A stretch of 64,000 nucleotides of DNA. Origin: Altererythrobacter sp. C41. GTDB taxonomy: Bacteria > Pseudomonadota > Alphaproteobacteria > Sphingomonadales > Sphingomonadaceae. The position numbers were made by a program, and so were the translations under genes. Below are positions 42,681-50,871 of the stretch, piece after piece (the stretch's first letter is position 1; each line of letters starts with the position of its first letter). The notes under the pieces are model-generated. The model did not search any database. It was not told the origin of the DNA and saw only the letters and a program-made list of their open reading frames with translations. The stretch covers positions 124,001 to 188,000 of the forward strand of contig NZ_JAEVFE010000005.1 of the NCBI RefSeq assembly GCF_016803135.1. The letters are read 5' to 3'.

Positions 42681-44254
42681 TTCTTGTCCTCCACGGGCTT
42701 CAGATCGAGATCCTGATAGTCCCAGCTGAAGTCGGCGATAACGCTCACCGGCTTCATGGTCACGCCGGTCACCTTGCCGTCCGCATCGAGCGCGAAGGTA
42801 ACGTAGGCGGGCTCGATCGCCGGATCGTCGAATTCGGTGACGAAGCTGTCGTATTGCCAATGCTTCAGCCGCCCCGCCATGTCGGGCGTGGGGGTGAAGT
42901 CGATTCTCAGGCCCTCGGGCGTGGCACCGATCACGACGTCGCCGTACCACGCATCGCGGTACCGCCCCGCGTAGCGCGCGAGATCGAGCGAGGGGCCGAC
43001 ATCGACCGGCGAGGCTTGCGCCTGTTCGAGGTATTCCTTGCCCCCCTGCAGCCGGGCTTCGAACCAGTCCTGCCACTTGGTCGTCCAGTCGAAATCGGGC
43101 TGATCGAGATAGTGGTCGAGCAGGTCGTAGGTCAGGCCGAGGATCATTCCGCTGTCCTCGCTGTTCATCATGATCGCGAAACCGACGTCCAGATCCGGGA
43201 TCATCACCACGCGGGTGATCGAGCCGAACACACCGCCGCTATGCTGGACGATACGGTGTCCGCGATAGTCCTGCACCTGCCAGCCGAGCGCATAGGCCTG
43301 CTGCGTGGGCTGTGCGGGCTTCAGACTGTCGGGCAGTTCGGTGATGGGCATCGGCGTCACCGGCGTCCACATCTCCCGCGCCTGCTCCTCGCTGAACAGC
43401 CGCCCGCCGCCGGGCAGCGCGCCGTGTGCGAGCTGGATCTTGAGCCAGGCCGCCATGTCCTCCGCGCTCAGCGCAAGCCCGCCTGCGGGTGCGGCGCTGC
43501 GGCCGAGTTCGTCGCGCTCGTCGAGCACCTGCTGCGGCCCGAGACCTCGCAGCACGCCCGAGAGACGGGCATGCGGCCACGAGCGGTTGGGCGTGCGGAA
43601 CCGGTCCGCGCTGTCGCTGGTCGCGTTCTCCATCCCGCCTGCGCGCAATACGCGGTCGCGCATGAAGACTTCCCAGGTCTGTCCGGTGACTTCCTCGATC
43701 AACTGTCCGGCCACGGTGTAGAGGATGTTGTCGTAGGCATAGGCGGAGCGGAAGCTCGTCTTCGGCTTGAGGAAGGCCACGCGCTCGACCGTCTCGCGGC
43801 GAGTGAGACTGCTGCGCGGCACGAACAGCAGGTCGCCCTGCCCGAGCCCCAGACCGCTGCGATGGACGAGCAGGTCGCGGATCGTGATCTCGCGCGTGAC
43901 CCAGGGGTCGTACATGCGGAACCAAGGCATGTGCTCGATCACCGGATCGTCCCACGCGATCTTGCCCTCGTCTACGAGGATCGCGAGCGCCGCGGCCGTC
44001 ATGGCCTTGCCGGTCGAGCCGGTCTGGAACAGCGTTTCGGCGTCGACCGGTGCAGGCTCGCCCAGCTTGCGCACGCCCCAGCCGCGCGCGAGCGTCGTCT
44101 CTCCGTCCTCGACGATCGCGATCGCCACGCCGACGGCGCCGATCTCCTGCCGCAGCGCCTCGACGCTTTCGCCGATATCCGCCGGCGGATCGGCCAGCGC
44201 GGGTGCCGAGCATATCAGCAGGAACGAGAGGGCAAACAGGCGGACGTGGCTCAT
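42677..44254 (-). CDS. Beta-lactamase-fold serine hydrolase (class C/D-aminopeptidase-like)
   Basis: A 525-residue exported serine hydrolase. A signal peptide ending SAPALA is followed by the class C fold: nucleophile QTGSTGKAMT (Ser-x-x-Lys, about residue 75), YAYDNILY (Tyr-x-Asn, about 165) and QHSGGVFG (third motif, about 335). A C-terminal beta domain of about 130 residues resembles the lipocalin-like domain of D-aminopeptidases. It is joined by ATGA overlaps to the permease gene before and the dipeptidase after. True beta-lactamase activity is less likely than peptide or ester hydrolysis. Confidence 0.85.
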   Translation of the reverse strand: MSHVRLFALSFLLICSAPALADPPADIGESVEALRQEIGAVGVAIAIVEDGETTLARGWGVRKLGEPAPVDAETLFQTGSTGKAMTAAALAILVDEGKIAWDDPVIEHMPWFRMYDPWVTREITIRDLLVHRSGLGLGQGDLLFVPRSSLTRRETVERVAFLKPKTSFRSAYAYDNILYTVAGQLIEEVTGQTWEVFMRDRVLRAGGMENATSDSADRFRTPNRSWPHARLSGVLRGLGPQQVLDERDELGRSAAPAGGLALSAEDMAAWLKIQLAHGALPGGGRLFSEEQAREMWTPVTPMPITELPDSLKPAQPTQQAYALGWQVQDYRGHRIVQHSGGVFGSITRVVMIPDLDVGFAIMMNSEDSGMILGLTYDLLDHYLDQPDFDWTTKWQDWFEARLQGGKEYLEQAQASPVDVGPSLDLARYAGRYRDAWYGDVVIGATPEGLRIDFTPTPDMAGRLKHWQYDSFVTEFDDPAIEPAYVTFALDADGKVTGVTMKPVSVIADFSWDYQDLDLKPVEDKK

Positions 44255-45390
44255 GACGATACCTCCGGTCGGGGTTCGCGGCCTCCGCGCAGGAGGCGAT
44301 AAGTGCCGATGCCTAGCAGCGGCACGACGAAGACGGCGAGGAACAGCCAGGCAAGGAAGCGGTAGCCGCTGGCGATCAGGTCCACGAGACCCACGCGAAC
44401 GGCGATGAACATGCATCCGGCGAGGATAGCCGCGCCGATCAATGCGCGCAGGGCCGGCCCCGGTGCCGGGCGTCCGCGCGATTCCAGTGCGCCGGCGATC
44501 CGTTCGTTGACCGCATGGATCGCGCCGACACCGCTTTCGAGCAGCGCGGTGAAGATCATCACCTGGAAGAGGACGTGAAAGCCGGGCACGTCCATCTGCC
44601 GCAGGAGGAAGTCGGACGGCAGGATCTCCGCTCCGATCGCCGGGTAGTAGGCCATCATCGCGGTGAAGAAGAGGATCGCCGGCAGCATGGTCAGGGGCCC
44701 GGCGACGACGCCCGCGATCAGCGCATCGCGCCGGCTGGTCAGGTGGCGCAGCACCGGCAGGATCACCACCGCGCCGACGATGTTGTAGCTCGCATAGGTG
44801 AACCCGCCCGCCATCCAGTCCCCGGCCGGTGACGGCGCGGCGGCGAAGCCTTGTCCGATCAGATCGCCGAAGCTCGTCAGCGCGAAGACGATGAACAGCG
44901 CGTAGACCGTGTAGATCAGCATCGAGGCGTATTTGAACAGGCGCTCGACCCCGGCAGTCCCGAAGGCGGTCGTCACCAGGATCGCCGCCGCCAGCAGGAT
45001 CGAACCTGCCAGCTCCGGCCAGCCGAAGGTCGCCGCCCCGATCGCGCCCGCTGCGGCGCCGAACACCGCGACGATCAGGACGACGAAGATCAGATAGGCA
45101 GCCTCGAACAGCACCCAGCCGGGTCCGAGCAGCCCCTTGAAGAAAGCGCGGTAGTCGTAGGCGTTCATCGCCCGGGCGAGCGCGAAAGTCAGCGCCGCGA
45201 CGACGCTCCAGATCAGCGTCGCCAGCAGCATTCCCGCCAGCCCGCCCCATGGTCCGGCCGGCACGAAATACTCCGCCAGTTCGCGCCCCGTGGCGTAGCC
45301 TCCGCCGATGATCACCGCCTTGAGCGCGAAGCCCGGCAACAGGAAGCGCTGGAACCAGTTCCCCCCGCCGACGGCTTCGCCCGTGCTCAT
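44251..45390 (-). CDS. YkvI-family membrane transporter (APC superfamily)
   Basis: A 379-residue inner-membrane protein with about ten helices, matching the YkvI group (COG3949): FLLPGFALKAVIIGGGYATGRELAEY near the start (in part: IIGGGYATGRELAEY), NIVGAVVILPVL in the middle and LESGVGAIHAVNERI. Members belong to the amino acid-polyamine-cation superfamily but substrates are mostly unknown. Its place between a DgcN-like enzyme and a hydrolase, with four-base overlaps on both sides, suggests uptake of D-glutamate or a related amino acid. That substrate is inference. Confidence 0.75.
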   Translation of the reverse strand: MSTGEAVGGGNWFQRFLLPGFALKAVIIGGGYATGRELAEYFVPAGPWGGLAGMLLATLIWSVVAALTFALARAMNAYDYRAFFKGLLGPGWVLFEAAYLIFVVLIVAVFGAAAGAIGAATFGWPELAGSILLAAAILVTTAFGTAGVERLFKYASMLIYTVYALFIVFALTSFGDLIGQGFAAAPSPAGDWMAGGFTYASYNIVGAVVILPVLRHLTSRRDALIAGVVAGPLTMLPAILFFTAMMAYYPAIGAEILPSDFLLRQMDVPGFHVLFQVMIFTALLESGVGAIHAVNERIAGALESRGRPAPGPALRALIGAAILAGCMFIAVRVGLVDLIASGYRFLAWLFLAVFVVPLLGIGTYRLLRGGREPRPEVSS

Positions 45391-46427
45391 GCGAGGCAGC
45401 TGTCGACCAGTGCGGCGAACGCGGCGCCCCCGCGGATCGGGTCGGCGACCGGGATGTTGAGCCGCTCGCGCTCCGCCGCCATCAACGCCTCAGCCTCCCC
45501 GGCGCTCAGACTTGAGGTGTTGAGGCTGACGCCGCCGCAGCGGATCACCGGATTGGTGCGGCTACCGAGGCGGATCGTGAGATCGACCACCTCCTCGACC
45601 GAGGGCAAGACGAAGTCTTCGAGCCCGAGGATCACCTTGCGCGCGGGATCGTGGCAGACGACGAAGACGTCGGGCTGGCTGCCGTGCAGCAGGCCGAGCG
45701 ACACCGCGGCGTAGGCCGGGTTGAAGATCGAGCCCTGCCCCTCGATCACGTCCCAGTGATCAGCGGGCGCGTCGGGGCTCAGGATCTCCGCCGCGCCTGC
45801 TTCGAAATCGGACACGACGGCATCCATCGGGATACCGCCGCCCGCTATCATGATGCCCGTCTGGCCCGTGGCGCGGAAGTCCGCGTCGATCCCGCGCTCG
45901 ACGAAGGCGCGGTGCAGCGCGAGCGCGGTGTACTTCTTGCCCAGCGCGCAATCGGTGCCGACGGTCAGCAGCCGCTTCCCGCTGCGCTTGCGCCCGTTGC
46001 CGACCGGAATGCCCGGCGGCGGGCTGCGCACGTCGATCAGCCGCCGCCCGGTGCGCCGTGCGGCCTCGGCCAGTGCCGGAATGCTGTCGAGCCGGACGTG
46101 GAGGCCGCTGACGATGTCGAGTCCCGCTTCCATCGCCTCGACCAGCGCCGCTACCCATCGCTCCCCGATGATCCCGCCCTGGTTGGCCACCCCGATCACC
46201 AGCGAGCGCGCACCCGCACTGCGCGCCTCGGCCGGCGTCATGCGCGGCAGACCGGTCGAAACCGCGCAGCCGTCCACGCCGAACTCGCCGACGCAGCGGT
46301 CGGCCGCCCAGTCGGCCAGCCCGAACGCCGTCTTGGCGAAGCTCGGCTCGGTCGTGTCGCCGAGGAACAGCAGATAGGGCTGCGGCAGCACCATGGCGTC
46401 GGCCCGCCGGCCGATCGGAGCGTTCAT
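45387..46427 (-). CDS. dgcN: DUF1611 protein, D-glutamate N-acetyltransferase (DgcN-like)
   Basis: A 346-residue DUF1611 protein with a P-loop-like VGTDCALGKKYTALALH (about residue 155) and FRATGQTGIMIAGGGIPMDA. DUF1611 proteins include DgcN, which acetylates D-glutamate in the DgcN-DgcA catabolic route; a DgcA-like epimerase is encoded 3.4 kb upstream in the same region. ATG 46427 is chosen because GGGGAGGGG lies eight bases before it, whereas the GTG three codons earlier overlaps that site. Overlaps the permease by four bases. Function is transferred from the family. Confidence 0.8.
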   Translation of the reverse strand: MNAPIGRRADAMVLPQPYLLFLGDTTEPSFAKTAFGLADWAADRCVGEFGVDGCAVSTGLPRMTPAEARSAGARSLVIGVANQGGIIGERWVAALVEAMEAGLDIVSGLHVRLDSIPALAEAARRTGRRLIDVRSPPPGIPVGNGRKRSGKRLLTVGTDCALGKKYTALALHRAFVERGIDADFRATGQTGIMIAGGGIPMDAVVSDFEAGAAEILSPDAPADHWDVIEGQGSIFNPAYAAVSLGLLHGSQPDVFVVCHDPARKVILGLEDFVLPSVEEVVDLTIRLGSRTNPVIRCGGVSLNTSSLSAGEAEALMAAERERLNIPVADPIRGGAAFAALVDSCLA

Positions 46428-46446
46428 CTCGTCCACCCCTCCCCGC

Positions 46447-48633
46447 TCAAAAGGCCATGTCGACCGCGAGGCCGATCGTGCGGGGTTGCAGCGGCGAGAT
46501 GGCCAGGAAACTGGGCTGGTTGAGCCCGTCGGCCAATGTCGTCCGCCCCATCTCCCCTTTGTTGTCGAGCAGGTTGCGGGCGTAGGCGCGCAATGTCCAA
46601 TGGTCGTCGAACGTCACCGAGGCGTTGAGATCCACCGAGGTGTACGGCTTCGCCCGGGCCGCGAGCGGATCGCTCTCCACGAGCGAAAGGCGGCTGCCGG
46701 CATGGCGGACGCCGACGCCGAAGCTTCCGGTGTTTGATGCGCCGAGCGCGAACTCGTAGTCGGCGCGCACCGCGCCGCTGAACTTGGGAACCGCGGGCAG
46801 GCGGTCGCCGTCCATGCCGCTGATCTCGGGCACGTCCTCGCTCAAGGTCGCGTCGGTGTAACTGCCGGTCGCACTGATCGTCAGGCCGGGCGACGGGCGC
46901 AGGGCGATGCTCCCTTCGAAGCCCTTGCTCGTCGCCTTGCCCCCGTTGGCGCCGCCGGAAACCCCGCCGAACGCGCGCGTCACCTGGATGTCGGTCCAGT
47001 CCATCCAGAAGGCTGCGATGTCGAGAGAGATCATGCGGTCGGCGAGATCGCCTTTGAAGCCGATCTCGTAGTTGGTCATGCGGTCTGCATCGACGCTCGG
47101 CGGCACGTTGGGGACGATCACGTTGGGGCCGCCAGGGCGGTAGCCCGTCGCCACCCGTCCGTAGAGCATCGCGTTCTCGTTCAGGTGGATTTGCGGGCTG
47201 ACCGAGAAGGTCCACACGCTTTCGGCCGACTTACCCGGGTCGTTCGCGCTCGGCACGATCGCCCCCTCGCTGATCTGACGGAAGGTCTGTTCGTTGCGCG
47301 CCCAGCGCAGGCCGGCGGTGATGTCGAACATGTCGCTGAACTTGTAGGTGCCGTTGCCGAAGACCGCGTATTCCTTGTAGGTCGCAGGCAGGCCGACGGT
47401 CGCCAGCGGATCGAGCGGTGCGATCGGATTGCCGTCCATGTCGAACGAGCGGACGAGTTGGACGTTGCTGGTCGTCTCGTCGGTGAAGAAGCCGCCGATC
47501 ATCCATTCGAACCGGTCGCCGGTCGGCGATGCGAGGCGCACTTCCTGGGTCCACTTCTCGAGACCCAGGTCGAGCGCGAAAGGCGTGATCCCCGGAGCAA
47601 TCGCGCCGCCCGTGAGCAGCGGGAAGAGAACGCCGAAGGCGTAGCTCGCGTCCTGCAACTGCCGGCTCTGCGTCTCGCTGTAGGTGGTTGCGGAGGTCAG
47701 TATGGCCGGACCGAAGTCGTAGTCGATCGTCGCCGAATAATACTCGAGATCGATGTCGTAGGATTCGGGGACGAAATTGTTGAACGAGCGCCCGTCGCCC
47801 AGCCGGTTGCCGTCGAGATCGGCGGCGTAGAGCGCGTTGCCGTCGGAATCGAGGGACTGCCAGATACCGGCCAGCTTGACGCTGAGTTCCGGTGTGGCCT
47901 GCCACAGCAGGGCAACGCGGCCGCCGCGCTGTTCGTAATCGTTCTGATCCTCGAGCGCGGGATTGTTGATGCTGTCGACCCAGCCGGGCGTGCTGCGCCA
48001 GGCAAAGCTGCCGCTGATCGCCAGCTTGCCCTCCACGATAGGCACGTTGACCAGCGTCTGTGCTGCCCAGCCGAGTCCATCGCCCCCCTTGATGCTGAAT
48101 CCTTCGACACCGCCCCGTACCCGGAACTCGCGGGTGTCGGGCTGTACGGTCACGTATTTTACCAGGCCGCCGATCGAACTCGCGCCATAGAGCGTGCCCT
48201 GCGGTCCCTTGAGCACTTCAACCCGTTCGAGATCGTAGGGCATCAGATCGATGGTGAACGCCCCGGCGCGATTGTAGATCGCGCTCGATCCGACCGGCGC
48301 GTCGTCGAGATAGATGCCGACCGTCTGCGCGGCCGAGATCGGCGCGACGCCGCGCAAGGTGATCGTGGTCTGTCCCGGCGTGCCGAAGTTGGAGACCTGC
48401 ATGCCCGGCACGTACCCAGCATAATCGACCAGGGAGACGGCGCCCTGCTCCTTCAGTTCCTCCCCGCCGACGACACTGATCGAGATCGGCACGTCCTGCA
48501 CGTTCTGCACCCGCTTCTGCGCGGTGACGACGATCTCGTTTTCGGTCTCGACCGCCGTATCCTCCTGCGCCTGCGCCGGCATGGCGGCCGCGAAGGCGAG
48601 CACGCTTCCTGCAATCCAGAGATTCTGTTTCAT
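46447..48633 (-). CDS. TonB-dependent receptor of the D-amino-acid/dipeptide cluster
   Basis: A 728-residue outer-membrane receptor when read from its own ATG (48633). It has a normal signal peptide (ending MPAQAQ), TonB-box-like NEIVVTAQKR, a plug with LRGVAPISAAQTVGIYLDDA and a barrel ending GLAVDMAF, the pattern of the FyuA-like receptors common in sphingomonads. The frame is open upstream with no stop through the whole dipeptidase-like gene, so a fusion protein is formally encoded. An intact signal peptide after the junction argues for separate translation. It probably imports peptides or muropeptides, as inference. Confidence 0.88.
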   Translation of the reverse strand: MKQNLWIAGSVLAFAAAMPAQAQEDTAVETENEIVVTAQKRVQNVQDVPISISVVGGEELKEQGAVSLVDYAGYVPGMQVSNFGTPGQTTITLRGVAPISAAQTVGIYLDDAPVGSSAIYNRAGAFTIDLMPYDLERVEVLKGPQGTLYGASSIGGLVKYVTVQPDTREFRVRGGVEGFSIKGGDGLGWAAQTLVNVPIVEGKLAISGSFAWRSTPGWVDSINNPALEDQNDYEQRGGRVALLWQATPELSVKLAGIWQSLDSDGNALYAADLDGNRLGDGRSFNNFVPESYDIDLEYYSATIDYDFGPAILTSATTYSETQSRQLQDASYAFGVLFPLLTGGAIAPGITPFALDLGLEKWTQEVRLASPTGDRFEWMIGGFFTDETTSNVQLVRSFDMDGNPIAPLDPLATVGLPATYKEYAVFGNGTYKFSDMFDITAGLRWARNEQTFRQISEGAIVPSANDPGKSAESVWTFSVSPQIHLNENAMLYGRVATGYRPGGPNVIVPNVPPSVDADRMTNYEIGFKGDLADRMISLDIAAFWMDWTDIQVTRAFGGVSGGANGGKATSKGFEGSIALRPSPGLTISATGSYTDATLSEDVPEISGMDGDRLPAVPKFSGAVRADYEFALGASNTGSFGVGVRHAGSRLSLVESDPLAARAKPYTSVDLNASVTFDDHWTLRAYARNLLDNKGEMGRTTLADGLNQPSFLAISPLQPRTIGLAVDMAF

Positions 48634-49779
48634 CGTCTCACCCCCACACTGCGCGAGCAGCCGGCGGAAATTCCCGCCGAGCACCGCCCGGATGTTGTCG
48701 TTGGAATAGCCGCGGCGGATCAGTTCCTCGGTCAGATCGAAGATCTTGCGGGGATGATCGAAGCCGTCGATGTCGATCTTGTCGCGGAAGCCGTAGCTTC
48801 CCTTGTAGCTCGCCTTCAGGGCCGCGTATTCGTCCGGCACCATGTCGTCGTAACCATGGAGATCGGCATCGGAGCCGATGCCTACGTGTTCGATACCGAC
48901 CAGCTTCGCGACGTGATCGATATGATCGACCATGTGGCTCACGCTCGTCGGATCGGCCGCGCGAATGAACATCCGCACGCCGGTAATACCCATCACACCG
49001 CCCTTGGCGGCGAGCGCCCTGATGGCCTCGTCGGTCTTGACCCGCGGGTGATCGACCAGCGCGCGCGCATTGCTGTGCGTGATCGCGATCGGCCCCTGGG
49101 CGATGGCGATCGCATCGAGCGTGGTCCGGTCGCCGCAGTGCGATACGTCGACCAGCATCTTCGCCTCTTCCATGGCAGCGATGATCGCCGCACCGAAATC
49201 GCTGACGCCCCCGTCGCCCCGCTCCGTGCTGCCCGAACCGATCAGGTTCTGGCTGTTGTAGGTGAGCTGAGCGCACCGCAGGCCGAGGCTGCGAAAGCGG
49301 GCGACGTCTTCCACCGTCTCGAACTGCTCGGCATTCTGGATGCCCATGATGACCGCGCACTTGCCCTCGGCCTTGGCCCGGTCGAGATCCTCCACGCGGC
49401 CGGCGAGGGTGAAGACGTGGCTGTTGCGCCCCACGAACCCATGCCACCCGGCAAGGTATTCGAGCGCCTGCTCCTGCGCGTCCGGTCCGCCCAGGCCGAC
49501 CGCGTTGTGAAAGCCGGTGATGCCGCTGGCCCAGAACTCCGCCGCTTCGGCATCGGTCAGCCGGTGCGCGACATAGGCGGGGTTCATCGTGATCTTGAGC
49601 GGCGCGAGCATGTCGATGACGAGCGTTTCGGCCACGAGGTCGACCGCACGGCGCGAGTAGGTGCGCCCCGGCGCGCCGGAGAAGGCGAATGCACCCGTGG
49701 CGATCATCGGCGCCGCCACGGCTGCGCCGATCGCGCCCGCCATGACCGCGCGCCGCGTCGCGGGGAATGAACGCGCCAT
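48634..49779 (-). CDS. Dipeptidase-like (M19 family) exported protein, no own stop, altered metal site
   Basis: About 382 residues of an M19-family protein with a Tat-type start (ATRRAVMAGAIGAAVAAP). His in LVDVSHCGDR and ITHSNARA and the Asp in GIGSDADL are kept, but the family His-x-Asp near the N-terminus is replaced by VIDMLAPLK and the bridging Glu region reads GIQNAEQF. A complete active site is therefore doubtful. The frame continues into the receptor gene; a one-base shift near the end would give a natural end VWG and stop at 48638. A TTGACA promoter at 49840 and GGGAGGAAGGA support ATG 49779. Confidence 0.78.
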
Positions 49780-49811
49780 TCCTTCCTCCCTCAAGATTAT
49801 CTGTTTTGCCG

Positions 49812-49853
49812 AGTATTTGTCCTGATTGGAAAATTGTCAACCCATTCAGGACA
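49812..49853 (-). promoter_or_regulatory. Promoter with dyad operator before the dipeptidase-receptor operon
   Basis: On the minus strand TTGACA (49840-49835), a 17-base spacer and AATACT (49817-49812) form a promoter. A dyad, TGTCCTGATTGG at 49819-49830 with its near-complement at 49842-49853, straddles the -35. The stretch 49820-49840 is identical to 52955-52975. Confidence 0.7.
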
Positions 49854-49863
49854 TATCCGCCAA

Positions 49864-50871
49864 CTAATGCCCCCAGACCTCCGGCGAGCAGTGGATCATG
49901 CCATCGCGGTAGCGCACGCCCGGCGTGCGATCGCGCGCGAGGAAGGTCGGCCCGTCGAGATCGACGATGTCGCAGAGCTGGCCCACGAGGTAGGAAGGCG
50001 CCATCGACAGGCTCGTGCCCATCATGTTGCCGACCATGACCTCGAGCCCGAGCTGCCGTGCCTGGCGCGCGATCGCGAGCCCCTCCGTCAGCCCCCCGCA
50101 CTTGTCGAGCTTGATGTTCACCACATCGAATCGCCCGACCAGCGAGGGCGTATCGGCGAGCGACAGTGCACTCTCGTCCGCGGCGAAAGGCAGCGGGCGC
50201 TTCAGTCCGTCCAGATCGCTCTCCTGCCCGCGGGGCAGCGGCTGTTCGAGCACCGCCATTCGATGCTCGACGAGCACCTCGAGCAGGGCCGGAAGCGTCT
50301 CCCGCCGATAGCCCTGGTTGGCATCGACGCCGATCCATGCCTGCGGCCGCGCTGCGCGGATCGCCGCGACACGGGCCGCGTCCTCGTCAACGTCGCCGGT
50401 CAGCTTGACCTTGACCGGCGCCAGCGGGTCGATCGCGCGCGAGGCAGCTGCCATCGCCTCGGGCGTGTCGGCGCCGAGCGTCAGCGTCGAGCGCAGCGGG
50501 CGCGGTTCCGGGAGGCCTGCCAAGTCCCACACCGGCCTGCCGGTGCGCTTCGCCTCCAGATCCCAGTAGGCGCAGTCGAGCGCGTTGCGCGCGCCGCCGG
50601 GCGGTAGCAGCTCCTGCAGGTCGTCGCGCGTTGCCCCCGCCTCGATCGCGCTCCGCACCCGTTCGGCCTCGGCGAGCATGTGGTCGGCGTCGTCGCCGAG
50701 GTAATAGACTCCCGCACCCTCGCCCCGCCCGCGATGCTCGCCGTCCACGATCTCCGCGACGAGCAGTGCAGTCTCGCTGAACACATGGCCGGAGATGCGG
50801 AACGGCTGGTGATAGGGAAAGCGCTCGACCCGAAGGTCGAGCGCCAGTTTCCGCCTGTCTCGCGTGGCCAT
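49864..50871 (-). CDS. dgcA: Enolase-superfamily dipeptide epimerase / N-acetyl-D-glutamate racemase (DgcA-like)
   Basis: A 335-residue enolase-superfamily enzyme of the muconate-lactonizing subgroup. Catalytic residues: Lys pair in PVKVKLTGD (about residue 160), metal ligands in IGVDANQGY, LEQPLPRG and FAADESALS, and the second Lys in VVNIKLDKCGG. The group contains L-Ala-D/L-Glu epimerases of murein recycling and DgcA, which racemises N-acetyl-D-glutamate. A DgcN-like gene in the same cluster favours DgcA, but Ala-Glu epimerase is a real alternative. ATG 50871 shares one base with the previous stop (TGATG). Confidence 0.78.
   Translation of the reverse strand: MATRDRRKLALDLRVERFPYHQPFRISGHVFSETALLVAEIVDGEHRGRGEGAGVYYLGDDADHMLAEAERVRSAIEAGATRDDLQELLPPGGARNALDCAYWDLEAKRTGRPVWDLAGLPEPRPLRSTLTLGADTPEAMAAASRAIDPLAPVKVKLTGDVDEDAARVAAIRAARPQAWIGVDANQGYRRETLPALLEVLVEHRMAVLEQPLPRGQESDLDGLKRPLPFAADESALSLADTPSLVGRFDVVNIKLDKCGGLTEGLAIARQARQLGLEVMVGNMMGTSLSMAPSYLVGQLCDIVDLDGPTFLARDRTPGVRYRDGMIHCSPEVWGH

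Noticed and set aside
42677-45250. 857-codon frame that would add about 330 residues before the serine hydrolase
   Set aside because: The extra part is the permease gene in another frame; the ATG at 44254 begins a normal signal peptide and overlaps the previous stop by four bases.
47185-49770. 861-codon plus-strand open frame opposite the receptor and dipeptidase-like genes
   Set aside because: Compositionally biased antisense frame; the minus strand carries signal peptides, plug and barrel motifs.
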